Below are positions 26,769 through 35,043 of a stretch of 64,000 nucleotides of DNA, piece by piece. Source of the stretch: Pseudomonadota bacterium. GTDB lineage: Bacteria; Pseudomonadota; Alphaproteobacteria; Rhodobacterales; Rhodobacteraceae. The number at the start of each line of letters is the position of its first letter. Position 1 is the first letter of the stretch. The notes under the pieces are model-generated. The model was not told where the DNA came from, did no database searches, and saw only the letters and a program-made list of their open reading frames with translations. The position numbers and the translations under genes were made by a program. The stretch covers positions 1 through 64,000 of the forward strand of contig CAUJIP010000045.1 in NCBI GenBank assembly GCA_963205235.1, read 5' to 3'.

Positions 26769-27263
26769 TCACGCTTTCACGACCGATTCCGCCACTCCCA
26801 TGGGTCCGGGGCGACGTTCTTCGGTCAGAAGCACGTTCGCCTCGACGTTACCCACCCCCGGCAAGGTCATGATCCGCCGCCGCAGCACCCGTTCAAAATC
26901 CGCCAGATCGCGCGCCACCACCCGCAGACGATAGTCGAACAGGCCCAGCACGTGCTGCACCACCTGCACCTCGGGGATCGCCTGCACCGCGCGTTCAAAA
27001 TCCTCAAGGCTGACGCGGCCCTTGGTGGCAAGCTTGACGCCCAGAAACACCGTCACGCCGAACCCCAGCGCCTCGCGGTCCACCTCAACCCGCAGGCCAG
27101 CCAGCACCCCCGCCTCTTCCAGCCGCTTCACCCGGCGCCAGGCGGAAGGTTGCGACAGGCCAAGCCGACGCCCAAGCTCACCCGCCGAAAGGGTGCCATC
27201 GGCGACTAGCGCCCGCAGGATCGCCCGGTCGGTATCGTCAAGGTCGATCACGCTTCCGGTCAT
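26769..27263 (-). CDS. Lrp/AsnC-family transcriptional regulator (second of a pair)
   Basis: 164-aa regulator with the usual order: N-terminal winged helix-turn-helix (LDDTDRAILRALVADGTLSAGELGRRLGLSQPSAWRRVKRLEEAGV, residues about 7-55) and C-terminal RAM ligand-binding domain (VQVVQHVLGLFDYRLRVVARDLADFERVL). Its ATG overlaps the stop of the other Lrp gene upstream (27260-27263), so they are translationally coupled. Two coupled, diverged Lrp proteins could form hetero-oligomers. Likely targets are the aminotransferase pair downstream or ilvC. Confidence 0.9.
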   Translation of the reverse strand: MTGSVIDLDDTDRAILRALVADGTLSAGELGRRLGLSQPSAWRRVKRLEEAGVLAGLRVEVDREALGFGVTVFLGVKLATKGRVSLEDFERAVQAIPEVQVVQHVLGLFDYRLRVVARDLADFERVLRRRIMTLPGVGNVEANVLLTEERRPGPMGVAESVVKA

Positions 27264-27718
27264 AGCGCCAGCCCCGCAGTTTCCTTGATGGTCGAGACCA
27301 GCATCAGCGCCTCGACCTCGGCAATATGCGGCAGCGTCAGGATGCGGTCGCGGTAGATACCGGTCCAGTGGCCCATGTCACGCGCGATGACATTCAGGCG
27401 CACGTCGACGCGGCCAAGGAAGGTCTCGATGGCAATCACCTCGGGCACGTCGCGGGCCGCCACGATGAATTCGTCAAAGGCACGCGGGTTGGTCTTGTCG
27501 AGCGTAAAGCGCAAGGACACTTCGACCGCATAGCCCAGCGCACGCCAGTTGATCACGGCGGTCTCGGCCCGGATCACCCCACCCTCGCGCAGCCGGTCCA
27601 GCCTGCGCCACAACGTGGCAGGCGTCACCCCGGCCCGTTCCGCCAAAGCCGCCCGTTCCAGCCCCGGTTCGGCCAGCCAGTGCCGCAGGATGCGGCGATC
27701 CGTTTCGTCGATCTGCAT
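27260..27718 (-). CDS. Lrp/AsnC-family transcriptional regulator (first of a pair)
   Basis: 152-aa Lrp-type protein: DNA-binding head (IDETDRRILRHWLAEPGLERAALAERAGVTPATLWRRLDRL) and RAM domain (PEVIAIETFLGRVDVRLNVIARDMGHW). It is transcribed divergently from ilvC across 127 nt. That gap contains an AT-rich patch near the start (ATTTTTCGTAATAAG) and an ATGATCAT palindrome at about 27748, plausible for Lrp-type binding. Lrp proteins often control branched-chain amino-acid genes, so regulation of ilvC is a reasonable inference. Confidence 0.9.
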   Translation of the reverse strand: MQIDETDRRILRHWLAEPGLERAALAERAGVTPATLWRRLDRLREGGVIRAETAVINWRALGYAVEVSLRFTLDKTNPRAFDEFIVAARDVPEVIAIETFLGRVDVRLNVIARDMGHWTGIYRDRILTLPHIAEVEALMLVSTIKETAGLAL

Positions 27719-27734
27719 GTATTTTTCGTAATAA

Positions 27735-28868
<1,134 letters not shown>

Positions 28869-28897
28869 GCGAACGGCGCGCCATAGCGCAGTTCACA

Positions 28898-28927
28898 GGG
28901 GCCGGGGGAGCGATCCTCCGGCCCTTT
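28898..28927 (+). terminator. Intrinsic terminator of ilvC
   Basis: GGGCCGGGGGA / TCCTCCGGCCC stem followed by TTT, 30 nt past the stop. The stretch 28928-29107 holds no ORF I can support; it is G/C-run-rich and ends in the leader of the next gene. Confidence 0.7.
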
Positions 28928-29107
28928 CCACGTCTTTCTCTTCCTCAAATATCCCCGCCGGAGGCTCTGTCTCCGCGCGGCACGCGCACCGCCCCCCGAA
29001 GGCAGCGGGGTGGGCGGGTGGGAGCGGCCTGAGGGGGGCGGTCATCCAAGGCTTGACGTCCGCACGCCAAGCGGCAAGCCTGCCCTCGCGCTTGCGAAGG
29101 AAGTCTG

Positions 29108-29890
29108 ATGACCACGCTTTTGATCCTGATGCCGACCGGCGGGCAGATCGACACCCCCGCCGTCCACAGCCTGCTTGGCCTGACTCAGGCCTTGCTGAAA
29201 CGCGGCGTGCCCTTTGCGCTGAAGACCTATGAATGGTCCGACCTTGTGATCTCGCGCAATTATCTGATGTCCTTCTTTCTGGCCCAGAACAATTTCAGCC
29301 ATGCGCTTCTTCTGGACAGCGACATGAGTTATCAGCCGCAGCTTTTCTTCGACCTGCTTGATTTTGATGCCGATTTCACCTGCGCTGCCTATCCGCAACG
29401 CCAGATGCGCTGGCAGGTGTTCCGCAACCTGATCGAGCGTGAGGCCGCAAAACCCGAGGCGGAACGTGCCCCGACCGACCGGCTGCTGGCGGAGTCCTAT
29501 CGCTACAATGTGTCCGAAGTGTTTGATGCGGGCGAGCCTTGGCCGTTTGAGTCCCGCGATGGATTTCGCAAGGTTCCGGGCGCTGGCACCGGCTTCATGC
29601 TGCTGCGCCGCGCCGTGCCCGAGCGTATGGTCGACACCAAAGTCGCTTTGCCCGTTCCCGGTTTCAACGGATCGGGCTATCCCGGCGCGGATTTCCACGA
29701 TTTCTTCAGCCACCTGCGCGGCCGCGGCGGTGCCGTGCTGCATGGCGAGGATACGTCCTTCTGCCGCCGCTGGATCGAAGGCTGTGGCGGCGAGATCTGG
29801 TGCCATGAGACAGCCAGGATCACCCACCACGGCAATCTGGCCTTCATGGGCAACTACGCGCTTGCGAAAAAGCCGAAGGCCACACCGTAA
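29108..29890 (+). CDS. GT-A-like glycosyltransferase-family protein
   Basis: 260-aa soluble protein. It begins MTTLLILMPTGGQIDTPAVHSLLGL and has RNYLMSFFLAQNNFSHALLLDSDMSY near residues 51-80, where DSD is a probable metal-binding DxD of the GT-A fold; Cys/His-rich C-terminal segments follow (GEDTSFCRRWIEGCGGEIWCHE). No signal peptide or membrane helix. A glycosyltransferase-2-like role is suggested by the DxD and overall layout, but acceptor and donor are unknown and no polysaccharide genes adjoin. GAAGGAAG precedes the ATG. Confidence 0.6.
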   Translation: MTTLLILMPTGGQIDTPAVHSLLGLTQALLKRGVPFALKTYEWSDLVISRNYLMSFFLAQNNFSHALLLDSDMSYQPQLFFDLLDFDADFTCAAYPQRQMRWQVFRNLIEREAAKPEAERAPTDRLLAESYRYNVSEVFDAGEPWPFESRDGFRKVPGAGTGFMLLRRAVPERMVDTKVALPVPGFNGSGYPGADFHDFFSHLRGRGGAVLHGEDTSFCRRWIEGCGGEIWCHETARITHHGNLAFMGNYALAKKPKATP

Positions 29891-29901
29891 GCCAGAGGCC
29901 G

Positions 29902-29950
29902 CCCGCACTCGGACGGCGGGGTGGGTGGGCGAAAGCCGTCCGAGTGCGGG
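29902..29950. terminator. Long bidirectional hairpin at a convergent junction
   Basis: Perfect 16-bp arms CCCGCACTCGGACGGC / GCCGTCCGAGTGCGGG with a 17-nt G-rich loop, filling the gap between the plus-strand glycosyltransferase-like gene and the minus-strand gene whose stop starts at 29951. No T-tract, so it may be an RNA-stabilising or roadblock structure rather than a classical terminator. Confidence 0.7.
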
Positions 29951-30778
29951 CTACTCCGCAACCGGGGCAGGCAGGGCCGCCAGCGCCTCGGCAGGCCAGG
30001 TGGCCTTGTCGGCGGGCCAAAGCTTCATCTCGGCTGTGCCAGTCACGGCCCAGGCCGCAAAGACCGCCTGACTTTCGCGCTGCAGATACAAAAGCGCCCA
30101 GTCATCATCACAAGTGGCCTTCAGGCAAGCCCGGCCCAGATAGCCCTCTGCCGTCAGATCGCCCGAGCCGAGGTCGGAAATCCGCTCCGCGAAGACCGGG
30201 TAATCCGCCCCAAGCCCCGCTTCCAGCGCGTCCAGAACCGGGGTGATCTTCAGCGCATCCGCCGGATGGGCCCCTGCAAGGCTGTCGAACGCCTCCCAAC
30301 CTTCGCTTCCGGCAAATCCCACGGCTTCACCCGCCGCAAAGCCCTTGCCGGGGGTCCAGACCCAGACTTCGCCGGGATAGCCGGGCAAAGGGTCCGAGGT
30401 GAAGATCAGCGTCTCCGCCTCGACATGCGGCAGAAGATAGGCGCAGCTGTCGACCGGGCCAAAGAACTGCGGGGCGGCACCTTCGGGCAGGGCCAGCACG
30501 AAAGGTGCTGCGTTGCAGGCGTTGCCACCCGACCCGGCAGCCCCGGTCACCACCGCCAGCCCGCCAATGTCCTGCACCTCTGGATCAAGATAGATCGCGC
30601 CGTTTTCATGCAGCGTCTCACCATCGACCTGCAACGTCGCCTCGCCCAGCGCATCGCCCGAAATCACGATCTCATGGCCCGCAACAGTCAGGGTCTCATC
30701 GGCCAGAACCGGGGCAAAGCCGCCAAGGCCCGGCCCGCCAAGGATCAACCCCAGCCCGACGGATCTGAAAATGGACAT
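29951..30778 (-). CDS. Secreted protein of unknown function
   Basis: 275-aa exported protein. The ATG at 30778 starts a signal peptide (MSIFRSVGLGLILGGPGLGGFAPVLADE); the track ORF extends 105 nt further without support. The mature part contains four cysteines (GNACNAA, DSCAYLL, RACLKATCDDDW), several short beta-like stretches and an acidic, Gly/Ala-rich composition. I do not recognise a domain. It lies 43 nt downstream of glmM on the same strand and may be read from that operon. Confidence 0.65.
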   Translation of the reverse strand: MSIFRSVGLGLILGGPGLGGFAPVLADETLTVAGHEIVISGDALGEATLQVDGETLHENGAIYLDPEVQDIGGLAVVTGAAGSGGNACNAAPFVLALPEGAAPQFFGPVDSCAYLLPHVEAETLIFTSDPLPGYPGEVWVWTPGKGFAAGEAVGFAGSEGWEAFDSLAGAHPADALKITPVLDALEAGLGADYPVFAERISDLGSGDLTAEGYLGRACLKATCDDDWALLYLQRESQAVFAAWAVTGTAEMKLWPADKATWPAEALAALPAPVAE

Positions 30779-30821
30779 CTGAACCCCCTTCCGGCCCGCA
30801 ATGGCCCACCCTGCTGACAGA

Positions 30822-32165
30822 TTACAACGACCGTTCGACCGCCGCGACGATCTCGTCCACGACCGAGGCGAGCATGGCTTCATCCTCGCATTCCGCCATC
30901 ACACGGATCAGCGGTTCCGTGCCCGACTTGCGGATCAAGAGCCGGCCCGCACCGCTGATCCGCGCTTCGGCCTCGGCAATCACCCGTTGCACGACATCCG
31001 CGCCCAGCGGATCAGCCCCGGCGGCATAGCGGACATTCTTCAGGATCTGCGGCACCGTGGCGAAATTCTGCGTCAGGGATGAGGCTGGCTTGCCCGTCCG
31101 CACCATTTCCGCCAGGAACTGCAGCCCCGCAATCAGCCCGTCGCCCGTGGTGGCAAAGTCGGTCATCACGATATGGCCCGACTGTTCGCCGCCAAGGTTG
31201 AAGCCGCCCTCGCGCATCCGTTCCACGACATAGCGGTCGCCGACAGCCGTGCGTTCCAGCCCGATGCCCCTGCCCCGCAAGAACCGCTCCAGCCCCAGGT
31301 TCGACATCACGGTCGCCACCAAAGCCCCGCCGCGCAGCCGGTCTTCCTCGGCCCAACGAGCGGCCAGAAGTGCCATGATCTGGTCGCCATCGGCCACCCG
31401 GCCCGTCTCATCCAGCACCATCAAACGGTCGGCGTCGCCATCCAGACAGATGCCGACATGCGCGCCATGGGTGACCACCGCTTCGGCGGCCGTTTCGGGA
31501 TGGGTCGACCCGCAATTGGCGTTGATATTGGTGCCGTTCGGGGTAACCCCAACCGGGATCACCTCGGCCCCCAACTCCCACAGCACCTCGGGCGCTGCCT
31601 TGTAGGCCGCCCCGTTGGCGCAATCGAGCACCACTTTCAGACCGTCCAGCCGCAGACCGGACGGGAAGCTTGTCTTGACGAATTCCTGATACCGGCCCCG
31701 CCCGTCCTCGATCCGCTTGGCGCGACCGATGTTTTCGGGCTTGGCCGGGGTGATCTCGCCTTCGATCATGGCCTCGATCTCGGCCTCGGCGGCGTCGGAC
31801 AGCTTGAACCCGTCCGGGCCAAAGAACTTGATCCCGTTGTCCTGATGCGGGTTGTGGCTGGCGGAAATCATCACCCCGACATCCGCCCGCATCGACCGGG
31901 TCAGATAGCCGACCGCAGGCGTCGGCACCGGACCCAACAGCAGCACGTTCATGCCCGTCGAGGTCAGCCCCGCCGTCAGTGCGTTTTCCAGCATATAGCC
32001 GGAAAGCCGCGTATCCTTGCCGATCACCACGCGGTGCGCGGTGCTGCCATCGCGGCGGAAATACCGCCCCGCCGCAGCGCCCAGCTTCAGCGCCAATTCC
32101 GCCGTCATCGGCCAAGAATTCGCCCGACCCCGCACCCCATCGGTGCCGAAAAGCTTGCGGCTCAT
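30822..32165 (-). CDS. glmM: Phosphoglucosamine mutase
   Basis: 447-aa enzyme interconverting glucosamine-6-phosphate and glucosamine-1-phosphate for UDP-GlcNAc and hence peptidoglycan and LPS. Motifs: [11 protein letters not shown] at the N-terminus, the phosphoserine loop [18 protein letters not shown] (active Ser near 103), Mg-binding DGDADRL, sugar-binding GGEQSGH and the C-terminal phosphate-binding [14 protein letters not shown]. Normal length. Its start overlaps the folP stop (ATGA), giving the folB-folP-glmM order common in Rhodobacterales. Confidence 0.97.
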   Translation of the reverse strand: MSRKLFGTDGVRGRANSWPMTAELALKLGAAAGRYFRRDGSTAHRVVIGKDTRLSGYMLENALTAGLTSTGMNVLLLGPVPTPAVGYLTRSMRADVGVMISASHNPHQDNGIKFFGPDGFKLSDAAEAEIEAMIEGEITPAKPENIGRAKRIEDGRGRYQEFVKTSFPSGLRLDGLKVVLDCANGAAYKAAPEVLWELGAEVIPVGVTPNGTNINANCGSTHPETAAEAVVTHGAHVGICLDGDADRLMVLDETGRVADGDQIMALLAARWAEEDRLRGGALVATVMSNLGLERFLRGRGIGLERTAVGDRYVVERMREGGFNLGGEQSGHIVMTDFATTGDGLIAGLQFLAEMVRTGKPASSLTQNFATVPQILKNVRYAAGADPLGADVVQRVIAEAEARISGAGRLLIRKSGTEPLIRVMAECEDEAMLASVVDEIVAAVERSL

Positions 32166-33181
32166 GTTTCACCCTTCAGATGGTCGGTGTTCATCGCCTG
32201 CCAAAGGCGCAGCGCTTGCCGCGTTGCGGCGACGTCATGCACCCTGACGATCTGCACGCCCTGCGCCACCCCGGCCAGCGCGGTGGCCACCGATCCCGGC
32301 ATTCGCGCCTCGGGCCGTTCGGCCTGACCGATGGCCCCGATGAACCGCTTGCGTGAGGTGCCAAGCAGGATCGAGCAGCCAATGCCATGAAACAGCGACA
32401 GGCGGCGCAGCAGGGCAAGGTTATGCGCCTGCGTCTTGCCAAAGCCGATGCCGGGGTCAATCGCGATCCGCGCCGGGTCGATCCCCAAAGCCACGGCCCC
32501 CGCCACATGGGCGGCAAGCGCGTCAAAGACGTCCAGCAGCACATCGTCATACTGCGGGTCGTTCTGCATCGTCTCGGGCGCGCCCTGCGCATGCATCAGG
32601 ATGACCGGCACCCCGGACTTGGCCACCAGCGGCCCCATCGCAGGATCAAACCCGAAGGCCGAGACATCGTTGACCGCACTAGCCCCCGCCTGCAGCGCCG
32701 AGACCGCAACCAGCGACTTGCGCGTGTCGATCGAGATTGGCGCTCGCAGTCCTTCGGCCCGCAGCGCCTCGATCACCGGGACAGTGCGCAGGATTTCATC
32801 CTGAATCCGCACTTCCGCAGCGCCGGGCCGGGTGCTTTCGCCGCCGATATCCAGAAATTCGGCCACCTTGGCGATCTTCTGACCCTCGGCGACCGCACTG
32901 TCGACGGCCACATACTTGCCGCCGTCCGAAAAGCTGTCGGGCGTCACGTTCAGGATGCCCATCACCCGGGGCCGGTCCAGCGTCACCCCGGCAAAGCTGG
33001 GACGGGCGGCCGTCAGGCGGGTCAGGATCGGCTGCGGCACATCCCCCGCAGCAATCAGCCGCGGGGCAGCATTACGCGAGATCACCTCAACCCGGTCGAA
33101 CCAGCACCAGCCACCGGCAAGGGCATAGGACCCGACCGTGCGGGCGGGATCGGTCATCGCGATCGGTCTGAAATATTCCAT
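32162..33181 (-). CDS. folP: Dihydropteroate synthase
   Basis: 339-aa folate-pathway enzyme joining p-aminobenzoate and dihydropterin pyrophosphate; sulfonamide target. After an N-terminal extension of about 70 residues ([30 protein letters not shown]) come the TIM-barrel motifs [58 protein letters not shown] and [10 protein letters not shown]. It is longer than E. coli FolP because of that leader; an internal start is possible, but the leader reads as coding. It overlaps glmM by 4 nt and follows folB by 45 nt. Confidence 0.94.
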   Translation of the reverse strand: MEYFRPIAMTDPARTVGSYALAGGWCWFDRVEVISRNAAPRLIAAGDVPQPILTRLTAARPSFAGVTLDRPRVMGILNVTPDSFSDGGKYVAVDSAVAEGQKIAKVAEFLDIGGESTRPGAAEVRIQDEILRTVPVIEALRAEGLRAPISIDTRKSLVAVSALQAGASAVNDVSAFGFDPAMGPLVAKSGVPVILMHAQGAPETMQNDPQYDDVLLDVFDALAAHVAGAVALGIDPARIAIDPGIGFGKTQAHNLALLRRLSLFHGIGCSILLGTSRKRFIGAIGQAERPEARMPGSVATALAGVAQGVQIVRVHDVAATRQALRLWQAMNTDHLKGET

Positions 33182-33226
33182 TCCATCGAATTGGCCGATG
33201 GAATAGCCCTTGGCAAGGGGGAAGGT

Positions 33227-34129
33227 TCAGCGCCGCCGCACCGGCACGCGGCTTCCTGCCGGGACTGCAACTTCGCCGTGAACGGCCAGCGCCGTCGCCG
33301 ACAGCGTTTCCGCCAGCCACAGCGCCAGCGCGACCGGGTCGGTGCCTTTCGGCCCGTCAACCGCATCCAGCACCAGCTTTGACGGGGCCCAGACCACCGT
33401 CTGCCCGCGCCGCATCGCCCAGTCGATTTCCGTCCGCGTCGCCACCACCACACAGCGCGCATCGCGGGCGGCAAGGGTCCAGGCGTTTTGTTCAATGGCC
33501 AAAAGGTCGATCCGGCGCTGCGTCGGCTTGTGACCGGTCACCGCGCGGGGATAGTCGGGCAGGCCCACCGTCAGGATCAGCGGCAAACCCTCGGCCAAAA
33601 GCCCATCAAGCCGGTTCGAAAGCCCCGCGTCATGGATTGCGGCATTGTCCAGAAACACGACCAGCGGATGCATCGCCTCCAGCCCGTCCTGACCGCTGCG
33701 CTGAACCGGGCGTTCGGCCCGCGACCGGGCGATTTCCACACCCAGGGCATAGGGCCCGACATCCAGCTTTTCGATCCGCACAAAGACCCGCATCGCCGCA
33801 GGTTCCAGCAAGATACGTTCGGCCACCCGCTCGGCCAAAGTCTCCAGCAGGTTCAGCCGTTCGGCGGCCAGCTCATCCGCAATCGCTTCGGTGATCTTGT
33901 CATAAGACAGGATGCGGTCGACATCATCCTCAAGCGGTTCGGTAACCGGGCGAACCTCGACCACCACGTTGAACCGCAGGCGCTGCTTGTGACCGCGTTC
34001 CTTTTGGAAAGCACCGATATCGGCCTCGACCACATGATCGCGCAGACTGATCCTGTCGCGCGGGTTGCCAGTACCCGAGGCTTCGGCACGCGCCTCGGGA
34101 TGGGCGAAGGCAAGCTCGATATCGCTCAT
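33227..34129 (-). CDS. folB: Dihydroneopterin aldolase with an extra C-terminal domain
   Basis: 300-aa protein. The ATG at 34129 (MSDIELAFAHPEARAEASGTGN) is preferred to the track start 156 nt upstream, which runs into the neighbouring hydrolase gene. Residues about 25-140 are a FolB-type domain: DRISLRDHVVEADIGAFQKERG, QRLRFNVVVEV, LSYDKITEAI and LLETLAERVAERIL. The rest, about 150 residues beginning HPLVVFLDNAAIHDAGL, is not part of ordinary 120-residue FolB and contains an ordered beta/alpha pattern (LPLILTVGLPDYP, CVVVATRTEIDWAM) that I cannot place. Next to folP, so folate synthesis is likely. Confidence 0.85.
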   Translation of the reverse strand: MSDIELAFAHPEARAEASGTGNPRDRISLRDHVVEADIGAFQKERGHKQRLRFNVVVEVRPVTEPLEDDVDRILSYDKITEAIADELAAERLNLLETLAERVAERILLEPAAMRVFVRIEKLDVGPYALGVEIARSRAERPVQRSGQDGLEAMHPLVVFLDNAAIHDAGLSNRLDGLLAEGLPLILTVGLPDYPRAVTGHKPTQRRIDLLAIEQNAWTLAARDARCVVVATRTEIDWAMRRGQTVVWAPSKLVLDAVDGPKGTDPVALALWLAETLSATALAVHGEVAVPAGSRVPVRRR

Positions 34130-34223
34130 GGGTTTGCCTCCTCGCACTTCCGGCGCGGTCTTCTTAGCACGCAGACCCTGCCCGCCGCCAGCATCGGCGG
34201 CATCCCGCAGGGCATGTGCGACA

Positions 34224-34850
34224 TCACCCCTTGGCACCGGGTTGGCGATAGAACACATGCGCGCCGATCTTGGCCGTCCGGGCAAAGCGTTTCGACCAGT
34301 CTGGCCGCACGCCGCCCGTGTGGAAATGCGTTGCCCCGTCGGTCAGCACGCGCGGCGCACCGTCCAGCATCGCCCGCGCAATCCGGCCTGCAAGATCGGC
34401 CGCACCCTCTTCACGCATCTTGTCGGTATGTCCGTCACAGACATAGGAAAACTGGCACCCGCCGCCGCCACGTTGCTTGACCACGCCACAGACCGTGCGC
34501 GGATAAAGGTGGCTGTCGCGCCGGTTCAGGATCACTTCGGCCACGGCGATCTGGCCCTGCAGGCTTTCGCCGCGCGCCTCGAAATACACCGCTTCGGTCA
34601 GGCATTGCCAATCGGCGTCGCCTTCGGGCGCGGGCTGCGCTGCCAGCCATTCCGCGCTTAACCCATCGGTCTGGGCCGAGGCTGGCAGGATCACCGACAG
34701 GTCAGGGGACGGCAGAACCACCAGTTCCGGGGCCAGCGACGTCGCCGCAATCGTTGCAATTGCCCCATCCCAGGGCCGAGACGTATCCACCGTCGCCGGC
34801 GAAATCGCCAGCGAAAGTGCGGTCGCACGCACCATCATCAAAGATATCAT
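34224..34850 (-). CDS. SleB/CwlJ-type cell wall hydrolase
   Basis: 208-aa protein with a hydrophobic N-terminal segment (MISLMMVRATALSLAISPATV) likely serving as signal or anchor, a linker, and a SleB-type hydrolase domain from about residue 82: CLTEAVYFEARGESLQGQIAVAEVILNRRDSHLYPRTVCGVVKQ, then GGCQFSYVCDG and GATHFHTGG. The EARGE glutamate and the paired cysteines are typical. In non-sporulating alphaproteobacteria these proteins probably act as peptidoglycan amidases or lytic enzymes. The 193-nt region upstream contains two palindromes and probably its promoter. Confidence 0.85.
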   Translation of the reverse strand: MISLMMVRATALSLAISPATVDTSRPWDGAIATIAATSLAPELVVLPSPDLSVILPASAQTDGLSAEWLAAQPAPEGDADWQCLTEAVYFEARGESLQGQIAVAEVILNRRDSHLYPRTVCGVVKQRGGGGCQFSYVCDGHTDKMREEGAADLAGRIARAMLDGAPRVLTDGATHFHTGGVRPDWSKRFARTAKIGAHVFYRQPGAKG

Positions 34851-34942
34851 ACCGCTCTTCCGTCGTTGTTTCGTCCGGCGGAAGTGCCCCCGCCTTGCAA
34901 GCCCGGGGGAGTTAGGGGAGCCACGGCAATGGGTCTACCGCT

Positions 34943-35013
34943 GTTGCAAAATTGCAACGGAAATTCGGGAAATCTAGGCGAAAACACGCCGAAAATTCGC
35001 TGCAATGCAGCGA
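34943..35013. promoter_or_regulatory. Two palindromes in the AT-rich gap between the SleB-type gene and ppdK end
   Basis: GTTGCAA-AA-TTGCAAC at 34943-34958 and TCGCTGCA-A-TGCAGCGA at 34997-35013. The second lies 31 nt past the ppdK stop and may be its terminator; the first is 93 nt upstream of the hydrolase start and looks like an operator for an unidentified regulator. The surrounding sequence is unusually AT-rich for this genome. Confidence 0.5.
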
Positions 35014-35043
35014 GAATTCATCTATACTACTGTAATTAATGGA

